From positions 1 through 64,000 of the forward strand of contig WMKJ01000063.1 in NCBI GenBank assembly GCA_009733715.1: 64,000 bases of DNA, given 5' to 3'. The translations under genes were made by a program, and so were the position numbers. The notes under the pieces are model-generated. The model searched no databases and was not told where the DNA came from. It saw only the letters and a list, made by a program, of their open reading frames with translations. How positions within the stretch are numbered: the first letter of the stretch is position 1; every line of letters begins with the position of its first letter. Below are positions 35,462 through 46,701 of the stretch, in pieces. The DNA is from Herpomyces periplanetae. Lineage: Eukaryota > Ascomycota > Laboulbeniomycetes > Herpomycetales > Herpomycetaceae.

Positions 35462-35968
35462 ATGGAGAAGCCTACTGTACCTATGTTGCGGCGTGATGTG
35501 AAAGAGCGTGCTGATCGTACGGTTAAGGTAAACCGACCTGAATTTGTGTCGGTGGGTGCGGCTAGCAATGCACCCAGTGCGTGAGTGGACTTTAAAGTGT
35601 TAATGCATTATTACCAAGCTTCGCGTGTTAATGTTCTACTTTATATCGTGTTGGTACACGCGATTATCTCTATAGTCACGTACTGGGAAAGTTGCTCGGA
35701 TTTAGCAGTGCTATGGTCATATTACCCTTACTCACATATTACTGTAGCGTTAACATGTGGTTTAAAGGTACGTAACCTATATCGTCAACCTTTATCAAGC
35801 TAGCTTACACGGAAGTCTTTAACACAACATCCTTAAAAAGGCAACTCTATCATAGCAGGCTCTCTGGCCGCAGTAGCCGTGAACGTAGTCTTAGTAGGAT
35901 ATATTATCGCAGCCGTACGTGAAGATTCGACAACGAGCAGCGGAGTATCCGATAAAAAGACTTTGTAA
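35462..35968 (+). CDS. VMA21: V-ATPase assembly factor VMA21
   Basis: ER-resident chaperone for assembly of the V-ATPase membrane sector. It has no long open frame and is assembled from exons 35462-35580, 35676-35767 and 35856-35968 (introns 95 and 88 nt); 107 aa, the usual size. Exon 1 ends with the N-terminal tail VNRPEFVSVGAASNAPSA. Exon 2 gives the first helix KLLGFSSAMVILPLLTYY. Exon 3 gives the second helix GSLAAVAVNVVLVGYIIAAV, followed by RED. The protein ends in KKTL, a dilysine ER-retrieval signal of the KKxx type known from yeast Vma21. Frame, helix spacing and signal all agree, although each exon is short. Confidence 0.88.
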
Positions 35969-36143
35969 TTCTTTACAATATTATCCAACATGTTCTTTGC
36001 ACTGCCACATATACACATCCTCCATATAAACCAATTAACGCGATAAATACACCGTGTTTAAGCAAGCAATGTACAGCAGCGGTGCATAACATACGGCCGA
36101 TTGGCCGCACACAGGTTCGGTTTTGGCTAAGCCTTTCCCCGTT

Positions 36144-37353
36144 TTACGTATGACGTACATATATTCCAGATACCATGGCATGATCACGTTCAAACGGTTC
36201 CAGGGTAAGCTGTTCACGCGGTTTAATACGCTCTGCGCGCAACTTCTCAACTTCCTTGGCAAAGACAACCTCAGCAGGCGCAGTACTATCAATACAGTTA
36301 GCCTTAATACTGACGACAACACCACCGCCATTCTTGAGAAATGCGTGGGCGTTCAACCCGACAATTCGCGCTTGGTCGGGCTGTGCAACATCTGCGAATA
36401 TACAGTCCACAATACAACTGATTAGCATACGATACTTGAGCGGATGCCGGGCGTCTTCAATAATAGGAATGACATTTGTACGTCGCGTTGCCATGTTAAT
36501 TAAATCTCTGCCTGATCGATGAGAAAATTCTACCGCAAATACAATACCCTCTTCGCCCACTATATCTGCTACGTGTGATACCGACGTACCCGACGCCGCA
36601 CCTAAGTATAACACTCGCGAACCCGGCTTAATGTATATATCAGCCATACCACCTAAGATTCCCGCTGCGAGTTTACTGCGAAATGGATTCCATACTCGGT
36701 ACTCTATTGTCGCGGGAACTGCAGCCTTCGCTGTATCATCTTGTTCGTTTGTCTGACTTGGTGATACTTGTACTGATACGCGTTTTTCGCCGTACACACT
36801 TTCGCCCGGTACAAGGTTTCGCGTTACTAATAAGTCTTCTTTACCACGAGCAACAAATACTCCTTGGTGTCGATGAGGTTCCTATAAGTGTTCAATTACG
36901 CGTATAAGCATGTAAAAACACGTTGTGCTCAGGATGGTAATCATTAGGTTAACATTGCACATAGTCTTGCTAAATACCAGGGGTAGAATGATAAAAGGTT
37001 TTGGAATTTTGTACTTACAATAATTACTTTCTGACCACCCTTGGCGCCTGCTTTGCCTTTTGCACCTCCGCGATTCCCACCACTGCCACTTCCACGCTTT
37101 GCGGGACCACGACTATTACCACGTCCTCCACGTCCACCACGACCTCCGCTACTTCCACCTCGACCTCTGTTCGCACCACGGCTGCTAAAGCCGCCACGAT
37201 TTCCACTTCCGCCTATTATAAGGAAAGCCCACAACGTGCGGGTTAGCATAAGTACACGTTAGACTTGAAAGCATATGAACCCATTTAACATCCTAGTTTG
37301 TAAAACTCACCCCGTCCACCACTTGCCCCACGCCCACCGCCCCGAAATCCCAT
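36144..37353 (-). CDS. NOP1: Fibrillarin, snoRNP 2'-O-methyltransferase
   Basis: Nucleolar methyltransferase of box C/D snoRNPs. Coding order: 37353-37311, 37212-37019, 36881-36144 (introns 98 and 137 nt); 324 aa. The first two exons encode the Gly/Arg-rich domain ([15 protein letters not shown] then repeated RGG). The third opens [18 protein letters not shown] and carries the SAM-binding fold ([20 protein letters not shown]) and the fibrillarin block [18 protein letters not shown]. It ends [18 protein letters not shown]. The last of these covers the classic C-terminal signature. It converges on VMA21 with 175 nt between the two stops. Confidence 0.97.
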
Positions 37354-37791
37354 GTAGCTGGCTTATCGATTTGAATGCGCGCACAAATCGCTAAAATAAG
37401 CTTTCTGATGATTCAGCCTCCCTCCCGTACGTACCGAACTTTTTGGTCAACTGTACGTAGCGCTTTCACAATATTAATTTAAGAGGCATACAAGTGAATT
37501 AGTCGGATGCGAAAGAGGGCTGCAAATCATGCGTTCGACAACTCTGGTAACAACAAGGTTCCCGTTCACTATCCACATCACATGTCCCAAATTCCTATTC
37601 TGATTATATAAGATGGTCCACTTTTATCGTCTCGTCTTATCTTTAAAACACTTCTACAGATTTTGCAACATTCTTCTACATCAGGTCGTCTCGTTTCATG
37701 TATTCGAGTATATACACAACCCCACATTTATTGGTTCCGTAGGACTGAAACTCTTACGGCGAGCTTCCAAAAATAGTATACACCTTTAACT
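37354..37791. other. Spacer fibrillarin / CSC1
   Basis: Upstream of fibrillarin and downstream of CSC1, both on the minus strand. Nothing recognised. Confidence 0.5.
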
Positions 37792-40700
37792 TTATAAGCG
37801 TACTAATTCCATGGGACTCAGATCTGCAGGTGCACGTCCAAATTTTACGTAGCCCAAGTTATCAATGCGTGCTCCTTTATTGCTCATCCACACTGTTCCG
37901 CGGGTGAGCAATTGAGTTCGAGCGATTTCATCATCTGATATTCCTAATGCGTCTCGTGGAATCCATACACTGGGTCGTGTTGCTCGCAGAGCTCGATGTT
38001 GAAATGCATAATTTACGAGGGAGTCCCGTTCGGATATTGTCATATCCTCCAATGCTGTGTCAAAATCCCGATAAATCATGTCACCGATAACCCAACTTTC
38101 AGTATCATCACATTCTTGTTCTCGTGCTACTAATTCTTGCTTAGCGCGTTGCGTTGGTTCACCCGTTACCTGTGACTCAACGTCCACACTATCCTCTCCA
38201 TACTGTGTTAACCGATTAATGCACTTTCGTAATCCACTTTCAGCTTGCTTTAGGGACTTTTTTCGTTCACCGGTAACGCTTGAATTAGACACAAAGCTAG
38301 TGTGAACTCGTCGTCCAATTTTCCTTTCAAATGCGTGGCGAAATCTTGTACCACCTGTTTCCCTCTCGTCTTTCTCTAAAACACCACGCACTACAGTACA
38401 ACTTGAACCGCCGCCTTGTGTGGCTTCTACAACCGAAACACCACCCAATGAAACTATATGCTCACGTTGCCGATCTTTTTCGTCATATTCATCCTTTTCC
38501 CACGATTCTATTGTAATATCTTGAGTTGTACCTGTGTGGCGTGGTACTCCACAAGTTCCCATACTGTCAGGTTTGTTTCTTTCATCCCATTCTGCTGCTT
38601 CTTCTTCGAGCATCCACGTTTTCCGGTGAGCGCGTCGAAATTCTTCGTCTCGTCGAACTGCATCACCTTCGAGTGTAATTGGTATGTAACGGAATAATCT
38701 ACCAAACGAACTATTTAGTGTATACTGGTAGATAACTGTCATTATTAGAAATGCAATCATGATAGCAGCTTGGGGAGTGCAAGCTGGCCGATTTTGTGCA
38801 TCCCGCACGAGAAAAAACAATCCTATCAAACACAATTCCATCACGTAAAGCCCCGTAAAAAGTTGATTAATGGCACGGGGGAAGAGTAAACCTCCGGTAT
38901 CATTTTGAAATCGTAAAACGTAAAGCGTCTGATATCGGTATACCACCCAAAAAAGACTGAAAGTGATAATATTAAACACGAGAATCAAGGGAGATATGAC
39001 GGAGTAAATCAACCCGATAGCCGCAAGATTAGTGTACACTGGATAAAATGTTCCCCAGTTCACTTTGGGTAAACAAGTCTGACGTTTCCATTTATCACGG
39101 GGGGTGCTATCCATCAAGGGAGCCAATAAAAAAAATTGTAGTAGAGCACCGAATTGCATTAGTGCACCAGCACTAACTGTCAAGGCCTGTAAAATCATGT
39201 AAGAAAAGAAGTAATTAGAGGCTTTTGGTAAGTTATCAGCGAGAGTTTGTGGAACAGACAAGGGATTATTGACAAGATTCTTTACGGTCGCACCAATACC
39301 TGAGGCAATGGAAACGACCAAGAAAACTTGTATAAAGAGAAAGGCAAAGTAGTAATTTTGTACGGTAAGTTCTACAGACATTTCTGTTGCACCACCTTGT
39401 AAATGTGACAGCCAGCGTAGAAAAATGGGAAGCACAGCCAGCAGAATTGCAAGAAATAAGGGAGGTAAAGCACCTTGAATCGTTGCGATGATTGAGTCAG
39501 GAAGCTTTTCGATCCACGATAACCAGTGAAATACACCAGTTAGGTAGCTTATTTGGGATAGTAAACCGGTAAAAGTCATTGGAAAAGCCCAAGCAATAAT
39601 AACGCCGGAAATAATGATGAAAACAAGACCAGTTCGTATCATTCTTTCCCACCACCTGATGGAAAGGTTTTCCCATATTACATCAGTAGGTGAAATTTCA
39701 ATCATCCGAGGGGTCATAGTCTTGGGAATATGATGGGTAAGTGATTGACAAGCCATATGAGCGGCAACCTGATGATTAAATTGGATGAAAGCTGAGCTCA
39801 TATTGGGGAATTTTTCATAGTTTGCTTGGTCATTTTCAATTTCAATGTTAAGTTCTGACAATTTTTTTCGACAGTAGTAAATTGTGTCAACTTTTTTGCC
39901 AATGAATGGTAAAGAAGGAAACCATGGTTTATCAATCAAGGGTAAACGCATAGTTTCCCGTTCACTAGACGAGATAAATTTCCTCCACATAGCATCCTCA
40001 TCATTAGCAAGATCTGCAGCCATTGAATCAGATGTGCTATTTTTTCGACATTTTGGCTGATGCTCGGACTTGGCAATATTAGTTGGACTAATAGTATGAG
40101 AACCACTCCCTCGACTAGTGTTACCTTCACCATTCTGTGGTTCCTGGGGAAATTCAGCGTCGCAAGTGCATGGCTCTAAATTTTTGGCAAAACTTTCCTC
40201 ACAAATACTAGTGCGAACTTGCGGTCGTACACCCGAACGAGCTGATTCACAGATTTCCAGGCTAACGGACGGTAAAACAGCTGCCGAATACAATATATCA
40301 GAACCGGCGACAGGAGACATGGTATCCTGATCAAAGACAGATTCATCTATATGTTGAAACCGACCATGAACGTCATGCTTAGCCTTCTTTAATCCTTCAC
40401 CGACAACGTCTCCCACTTTACCTATGCCACGACCGGCTTTTTCCATTCTACTCCCGAGAGCATCAAGTCCTTTACCAAGAACAGGAACGGGCAAAGTTAA
40501 CTTTTTTAAAGTATTATCAACTTGGTGAGAAGGCATACATTCGTTAGGGTTTCCTATATCAACACCGGCGCCCATTTCATCATGGTTTGAAAGGGTATGA
40601 TCATGTGGATTGATCAATTGATTTTTGTCAGTTTTGTGACCACATGTTCTTTGCATTTTGGAATTCTTTGCCAGACACTTTTTGAGTAAACGAGTTTCAG

Positions 40701-41646
40701 CTTCTTCGAAGATGCGAGCAATTTTTTCCCGTTTTTCAACTTTTTCATTTAACTCGTCGTAATTTCGATTAATCCAAATGTTACGAACGCCACCGGGATA
40801 AACATCAAAAAGAGCACCTAAGGCATCGATATTCATCCATCTCTGCGGTATGTTTGACACTAGGACTGTAGTAGCTGATGCGCGCAGTCGATGTTGAGGG
40901 CTGGTAAGGTATGCTTGCCTTAATCGTACATATTTGCGTAGTTCATCGTAAAAGACGTAACAAACATAAACTATGGCAAGACAAGCTAGAGCTAGATGAG
41001 CCCAGAATCGAGTAGAGACATTGGGGCTCATATTTTGCCAACCAAAAGTGTCCATACCTGATGTACTGCCATTACCGGTACCGATTTTATTGATTGGAAG
41101 TAATATGGGGATTATAACGCATGCTAATGGTAGAAAAATTTTGATAAGCATGCGTAGGTAGCGGAGGAAAAGGTATGCATCAAGACCGCATTTGTGGATA
41201 AATTCTGAATTTGGAGTTCTGAGAACGGGGATAAGCCAACGAAGTAGACCATGTGGTGCAACGGAAATTCGCTCTCGACGTGGGACAAGGAAAGTTTTGG
41301 GAGCGTAGATTCTAGCAAAGCGATTTTTAAGAAGGAAAAAAGCGAACAATTCAATACCAAATATGATTAAGGCTGTTGAAAGGGAGGCGAGAAAGGTAGC
41401 GAAAGAGATGTTCTCCTTTTTTTGTCCATAACCCCCAGAATTTAGAGCATTGGATAAACTTGCGGTTGATATATCGGGGATGCTGTCTGGTCCCTCATTG
41501 GGCTGGGCAGTAGGGTTGGAGGCAGCAATGGATGAAGGACGCAAAGTGGTGTTTTGCGGGGCTAACGTATTTTTAACGGAGATAACATGTTGAAAAAAGA
41601 GCAACCAAGAGAGGAAAATATGAAGAACTAAATGGAGGCGAGACAT
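37792..41646 (-). CDS. CSC1/OSCA/TMEM63-type stress-gated cation channel
   Basis: Plasma-membrane-type mechanosensitive or osmosensitive calcium-permeable channel family (RSN1_7TM). One intronless frame, 1284 aa. A signal-like N-terminus (LHLVLHIFLSWLLFF) precedes the first helices. The cytosolic region includes STVLVSNIPQRWMN-like TTVLVSNIPQRW, and the helix VDTIYYCRKKLSELNIEIEN. The 7-TM core starts near NLSIRWWERMIRTGLVFII and includes LPPLFLAILLAVLPIFLRWL and PLILVFNIITFSLFWVVYRY. Compared with compact members there is a ~250-residue acidic/Ser-rich insert in the first cytosolic loop and a long C-terminal tail of about 250 residues. Family identity is clear; gating and ion are inferred. 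Confidence 0.94.
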   Translation of the reverse strand: MSRLHLVLHIFLSWLLFFQHVISVKNTLAPQNTTLRPSSIAASNPTAQPNEGPDSIPDISTASLSNALNSGGYGQKKENISFATFLASLSTALIIFGIELFAFFLLKNRFARIYAPKTFLVPRRERISVAPHGLLRWLIPVLRTPNSEFIHKCGLDAYLFLRYLRMLIKIFLPLACVIIPILLPINKIGTGNGSTSGMDTFGWQNMSPNVSTRFWAHLALACLAIVYVCYVFYDELRKYVRLRQAYLTSPQHRLRASATTVLVSNIPQRWMNIDALGALFDVYPGGVRNIWINRNYDELNEKVEKREKIARIFEEAETRLLKKCLAKNSKMQRTCGHKTDKNQLINPHDHTLSNHDEMGAGVDIGNPNECMPSHQVDNTLKKLTLPVPVLGKGLDALGSRMEKAGRGIGKVGDVVGEGLKKAKHDVHGRFQHIDESVFDQDTMSPVAGSDILYSAAVLPSVSLEICESARSGVRPQVRTSICEESFAKNLEPCTCDAEFPQEPQNGEGNTSRGSGSHTISPTNIAKSEHQPKCRKNSTSDSMAADLANDEDAMWRKFISSSERETMRLPLIDKPWFPSLPFIGKKVDTIYYCRKKLSELNIEIENDQANYEKFPNMSSAFIQFNHQVAAHMACQSLTHHIPKTMTPRMIEISPTDVIWENLSIRWWERMIRTGLVFIIISGVIIAWAFPMTFTGLLSQISYLTGVFHWLSWIEKLPDSIIATIQGALPPLFLAILLAVLPIFLRWLSHLQGGATEMSVELTVQNYYFAFLFIQVFLVVSIASGIGATVKNLVNNPLSVPQTLADNLPKASNYFFSYMILQALTVSAGALMQFGALLQFFLLAPLMDSTPRDKWKRQTCLPKVNWGTFYPVYTNLAAIGLIYSVISPLILVFNIITFSLFWVVYRYQTLYVLRFQNDTGGLLFPRAINQLFTGLYVMELCLIGLFFLVRDAQNRPACTPQAAIMIAFLIMTVIYQYTLNSSFGRLFRYIPITLEGDAVRRDEEFRRAHRKTWMLEEEAAEWDERNKPDSMGTCGVPRHTGTTQDITIESWEKDEYDEKDRQREHIVSLGGVSVVEATQGGGSSCTVVRGVLEKDERETGGTRFRHAFERKIGRRVHTSFVSNSSVTGERKKSLKQAESGLRKCINRLTQYGEDSVDVESQVTGEPTQRAKQELVAREQECDDTESWVIGDMIYRDFDTALEDMTISERDSLVNYAFQHRALRATRPSVWIPRDALGISDDEIARTQLLTRGTVWMSNKGARIDNLGYVKFGRAPADLSPMELVRL

Positions 41647-43463
41647 AGGCGCCGCGGTGGTTAACGCAAGCTAATCTCAATATGGAATTTGTAGGAACAA
41701 GTAACAGAGCAGACATAGAAAACAATTTAAGAAATTGTGGAGAGGGGAAGGATACAGAAATAAATGGTAAGGGCAGGAAATGAGGTTCAATGAAAATTGG
41801 AGTAGGTAAGAAAGGGGAAAAGATGAGTTCACTATTGGTTAAGGTTGATGGTTTTAGAAAAATGTCAGGAGAAATGAGAAAAAGCCGGGGTGAAGGAAGA
41901 GAAGGATTAACACCAGAAATGCTGAAGGAATCAAGCGGATAAGGAGCTTTGAGGTGTAAGAGAATTATAAGAGGAAGTTGGGGTTTCGAGGAGGATGAAA
42001 AGATTAGATTTTGAACACGGTAAAAGATAGGATAATTGATGAATAGAGTTGAAGGTTGAGAGGTGAAGTATGAGAAGATAGTGGTCAAGAAGAGATGAGG
42101 GAGAAGTTGGAGAAAGGAAGAAACTCAAGGGGTAAAAAAACAGGGAGATCAAGACAGGTAAAGAAAAAAGTTTGAAAGGAGAGGCGAAGTGAAGATAATA
42201 AAGGAGGAAACAAGGCTGAAAGAGGATAATAGAGTGACTTGGAAGTAAAGTTAACACCTGTACAAAAGGGCAATACGGTAGTAAGATAGAAGTAGACTGA
42301 TATGGCGAGAGTATAGGAAGTACAAGGAAGACAAACAGAAGCTCGACCTGCAAGCGGCAAATCGATTGTAAAGGGTAACAGGGTGTGTATTTGAATACAA
42401 GGTTTATTAATGGACGAGGAAAAGAGATAGGAGGATTGAAAAGATGGGAATAAATGTGATGATGGTTTTAAAAAAGAGCAAGGAGAAGAAGGGAAGGTTT
42501 GGGGATAGGACAAGGCAGACGGAATGGAAGATAAACGTGTAATAGGCTAGCGAGTGGGGGACAATAAACAGAGAATACGATATGATGAAGGGAACAGGAA
42601 GGAGATTACGGGCATGACGGGTTGTAAAAAGGTAGACTAACGACCCAAGATGGAATTGAAAGTGTGGGAAGAGAAGGTCGAGGAAGAAGCAACGAATAGG
42701 AAATAATGGCAGTCATAGTAAAAGGTAGCGGGGAATGGAATGATAGAGAAGAGCATCAGGCAACATTACGTATGGATGGAATACAAGTGAAAGGCACAAA
42801 GTATAATAAAGATCAAATATAGCTGAGTAGGTGAAACGGTAACGACCAAAGCTGGAAGCGTCAAAAAAGATAAGTTGAAAAAAAATTAGAGAACGTAGCG
42901 ACGAATCAAGAGAAGAGAATAAATAGGACACGATAGTTGCACTAATTTCCAGACGATGGAACGGCTTAAGAGATTAACTATATCCAATCTAGATATATGA
43001 AAGATGGTAATACGTATAAGGATAAGTCAAGGTTTGGTAGATATACGAACGGACGGAATATACGCTTATGATACATCCTGTTGCTCAAATGAGATGATAT
43101 TCCAGGAAGATGGTGAATAAAATGAGAGATAAGTTGTAGAGTTTTCGTGGAAGATTTGTTGAATCATCAGACCAGCATTCCATTGGATCGTGCCAGCCAA
43201 CGTAACCACGAAGAGCTGAGTCTGGATAAATTGGTTATGGAAGAATGTGGGCAAATGTTCCGATCATGATGATGTGTATCATACCATAGATTGAAGGCAC
43301 CGATGCAATGGTATCGTATGGGATGTAGTAACTAAACACCTATTGCGAAAAAACCCCCGGTTCAAATATGAATCTCTGGAAGTTGACAGAGCTGATTAAC
43401 ACGGGGATTAGAGGAAATAAGGGCGAGGGGGATGAATGGACAAACAAACTATCACAAGTCGAT
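41647..43463. other. Purine-rich spacer CSC1 / EMW1
   Basis: The + strand is purine-rich throughout, so the minus strand is a long C/T tract leading into CSC1. Several Ser/Phe/Leu/Pro-rich open frames on the minus strand look compositional. The most protein-like piece lies near 43066-43254 (minus) but matches nothing I know. Confidence 0.45.
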
Positions 43464-46457
43464 TCATTTTTTGCATAATTCATTAAGCTTTTGCTCCAGT
43501 TCCAAGTATTCAGGTGAAGATCCCCACACTGATTTAGTGCGAGCTAAAACAGATCTAAGTGCAGAACGAGCTTTGAATTTCCACGTTGTACATTTAACTG
43601 GATCGTCATGGGTGGATTGCTTGGATGTATTACCCGGGTTCGATGTTACGGAAACTTTAGCTCCGAGATTCATATAATCATCAACTAAAGACAAAGTTTC
43701 TCTGGCAATCAAGCGCCAACGATGCACGGCAGAATTTTCCTTATGATCATTTCCACCTTGTCGTACAATAGTAAGTGAAAGTTTCTGGAGATTCGAACTG
43801 TCATCACTTAATCGAAAGTCTACACCATTATTGTTAATGTCATCTAAATTATCGGCAAATGAAACAGCCTTTACACTAGCTTGACCATCTACCCATCCTT
43901 TGGTATTAATCGAGCATCGCCAACTTTTTTCTCGGGAATCTAGTGCGGCCTGATAATCACCACACCACTGCTGATACGCTGCGACAAATCTCCAAAGTTC
44001 GGCTCTGCTGGTTATCAAAGGTACGATGAATTTGTCTATTAATTCCCCAAACAAGCGAGGTAAACCTCGTTTACTCTCTTGATGTTGGGGATTATACTTG
44101 TTAACTATGTGCTTTAATACTAAGGCCAAAACACCAAGGGGGATGATACGATCATCTTCTGATGACCTGCGAATCTCGATAATTCGGCGTACACCTGTTA
44201 TGATATCCCAGTAATTAGGTGGGTTTACTTCCACTGAAATGGTGATGATGTTATCCCATAAACGAAAATCATTTTGCTTTAATCGAGCAGCCTGTTTCAA
44301 AGCATGGAGTGCCTCCTGGCATTTTTCATGTTTGATTGGATCATCATCATCTGTTTTATCAAGTTGAGTACAATCCTTAGACGACGAACGGTCGCTATTT
44401 CGAGCTTGCATAAGAAGAGCTGTTGCTAAATTAGCCCAAGATTCAGCATCTGTGTCATCTAATGATATAGCACGTTTAAACGCATTTGCAGCCTCACAAT
44501 AAGCTTTCAACTTTAAATGACAACAACCTAACCAAAAGAAGGATTTTTCATCGACACCGAATATTTGAACGGCCAAAGTGAATGCATCACGAGCACGAGC
44601 AAAATTATTTCTAGTGTAATAATATCGACCGATACTGCGTTGGGCTCGAGCGTAACGGTGGTAACTTAATTCCCAAGCTTTTTCATACCATTGAACATCC
44701 TGCTCTACGTCCCCGAGAATACAGAAAAGACGAGGTGATTCAGCAGGTAATGGATTACGTAGTGGACCGCTATAAAGAAATGGTTTATCCATTGTATTGA
44801 TATCTTTGTCGAAGTTTTCATGAGAGTCATTCGGCAAAAAGAGGTGTTGTCTAATAACGGCCCGAGCTTTTTCAGGATTGTCAGTGGCTGCCCAACAAAG
44901 AGCGACTTCAGACCACATTTGTAGGCGTTCATATATCTCCAAGGCTGATTTCAAACCGCCAACTGATACCCATCGTTCAGCTAGTTCGGTTTCAACATCC
45001 CATACAAAGGGAGAAGCAAGACAGTGCACGTAACAAAGCCGAGCGTGTGCAGGAGCAGGCGCAGGTTCAGAAGTTGTAGATGCGGGTAAAAAGGTATCGG
45101 GAATCGTAGTTGATACAGAGTTACAACTTGAAGAGATTTGCTGAACAACTTGATCACGTAAAGCAACTAGTTGTAATAATCCACGTTCAAGTGTACGTGA
45201 ACGAAATGAATCTATCCGTGAACGTACAAGTAACGCTTGAGTATACACTTGCCAGTTAACCCAAGTATTCAATGATGTATTGGAAGAGTTAGCTTCTATA
45301 CAGTCAGTAACACGAGTTACAAAGGGAAGAAGCTCTTCACGAGAAAGCTCATCATTAGCGATACTGGGTGAGGCAGCAGATATACAAGAGGCATAATCAA
45401 GTAAAATTATAGCGTCAAGAGGGTGTAGCAGAGGCTGATTATTGGGATCTAGAGTTTGAAGTGAAGCAGGAATTTGACAAGTAGTTGAAAAGGAAGAGGA
45501 AAGGACAGATGAAGAAACTGGGATGTCAGTTTGAAAGTGTATACGAGGCAGTAGTGTATCATCGTTGAATGGTACGAGGTCGGGAACAGGTGGTGGAGAG
45601 GTCTGGAAATCTAAGGGTAGTGTATCGGTACTTTTAGCCAAGACGATTAATTGACTGAAATTGGACTGTTGAAAGCGGGTTCGTTTTCCCAATTTTCCCG
45701 TTAATATGAAATCAAAATGACGAAGTTGAGTTACATGGTGTAAGATTGATCGGGCTTTCTCAAAATCACGATAATATAGCAAGAGGGCTATATGTTCAAG
45801 TTTCAACTCGATTAAAACCTTGGTACGTAAATCTTGAGAAAGAGACGATGAGTCTGATAGGAAAGGATCATGATAGAGATTGTCGAGCTGGGCGAATAAT
45901 TTGGCCTTGAGCAAGTGAGTTGAACGGGGTAAAAGACGTTGATTTAAGGCGTCAAGGCGAAATTTAGTCCAGCTGGCAAGAAAGCCTATAGAAGAGAAAA
46001 TTTGAGCATGAGATAGGATAGCCTTTACAAGTGCAAAATATTGAGTATTGGGAGTAAGTGAATAGATGGCTTCACCATCGACAGAAAGGTAAGAAGAAAT
46101 AGATTGGGAGATGATGGAAGATGAGGATTCCGGGTTAAAATGACGGGGAAAAATAAGGGAAAAGGAATCAAAAGTGAGAGCTGGACCAGTGACGGTAGAC
46201 TGGAGAAAGATGTCAAGAGAGGATAAAGCGAGAAGAAAAGCATGATGAGGATATTGGTTGATAAAATTGGGCAAACCAAGTGTGATTGTGTTGAACCAAT
46301 TTTCGGGGGTTAAGGAGGATTGGGAAGAGGGGGAAGTTTGGAGAAACGATTGGATAGGAGATGTATGGAAGATGAAAGAATAGTCGGATTCACAATAAGA
46401 ATCAAGTTCACGAGAGAGGGATTTGGGAATGGAGAGTTGAAGAAGAGATTTCTGCAT
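43464..46457 (-). CDS. EMW1: TPR protein TTC27/EMW1
   Basis: One intronless frame, 997 aa. In yeast, Emw1 is essential and needed for cell-wall integrity; TTC27 is the animal counterpart. The conserved core reads LQMWSEVALCWAATDNPEKA, then RLFCILGDVEQDVQWYEKAW and ARAQRSIGRYYYTRNNFARA. TPR units follow at FFWLGCCHLKLKAYCEAANA and AWANLA-type SWANLATALLMQ. The N-terminal half is Ser/Leu-rich and poorly conserved. The conserved order of the WSEVALCW block followed by LGD and then TPRs is specific to this family. Confidence 0.93.
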   Translation of the reverse strand: MQKSLLQLSIPKSLSRELDSYCESDYSFIFHTSPIQSFLQTSPSSQSSLTPENWFNTITLGLPNFINQYPHHAFLLALSSLDIFLQSTVTGPALTFDSFSLIFPRHFNPESSSSIISQSISSYLSVDGEAIYSLTPNTQYFALVKAILSHAQIFSSIGFLASWTKFRLDALNQRLLPRSTHLLKAKLFAQLDNLYHDPFLSDSSSLSQDLRTKVLIELKLEHIALLLYYRDFEKARSILHHVTQLRHFDFILTGKLGKRTRFQQSNFSQLIVLAKSTDTLPLDFQTSPPPVPDLVPFNDDTLLPRIHFQTDIPVSSSVLSSSFSTTCQIPASLQTLDPNNQPLLHPLDAIILLDYASCISAASPSIANDELSREELLPFVTRVTDCIEANSSNTSLNTWVNWQVYTQALLVRSRIDSFRSRTLERGLLQLVALRDQVVQQISSSCNSVSTTIPDTFLPASTTSEPAPAPAHARLCYVHCLASPFVWDVETELAERWVSVGGLKSALEIYERLQMWSEVALCWAATDNPEKARAVIRQHLFLPNDSHENFDKDINTMDKPFLYSGPLRNPLPAESPRLFCILGDVEQDVQWYEKAWELSYHRYARAQRSIGRYYYTRNNFARARDAFTLAVQIFGVDEKSFFWLGCCHLKLKAYCEAANAFKRAISLDDTDAESWANLATALLMQARNSDRSSSKDCTQLDKTDDDDPIKHEKCQEALHALKQAARLKQNDFRLWDNIITISVEVNPPNYWDIITGVRRIIEIRRSSEDDRIIPLGVLALVLKHIVNKYNPQHQESKRGLPRLFGELIDKFIVPLITSRAELWRFVAAYQQWCGDYQAALDSREKSWRCSINTKGWVDGQASVKAVSFADNLDDINNNGVDFRLSDDSSNLQKLSLTIVRQGGNDHKENSAVHRWRLIARETLSLVDDYMNLGAKVSVTSNPGNTSKQSTHDDPVKCTTWKFKARSALRSVLARTKSVWGSSPEYLELEQKLNELCKK

Positions 46458-46701
46458 AATGACAGATTTAAGGGTGTGGGCGTGGAAGATGGGATGATAA
46501 AAAACCCGTAGGGAAGAACCTAATCAATTTCTGTGTATTTTATAGTAAACAGTATGGTTAAAGTGGAAGTGAAGTTAATCTAGAAATAATGAACGTTGAT
46601 TATGGGCATTTTTACAATAAAAATCATGTTAATCCCATATAGAAAAATAAGACAGAATGTGCGCTGGAGGGAAATGATGATCATGACAAGGAATGCTGGA
46701 A

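Noticed and set aside
41573-42513. Minus-strand frames of 140-171 residues
   Set aside because: Ser/Phe/Leu/Pro-rich, as expected from a C/T-rich strand; no motif or family resemblance and no convincing splice joins.
43340-43375. GGTTCAAAT word resembling a tRNA T-loop
   Set aside because: Flanks do not pair and no A-box lies upstream.
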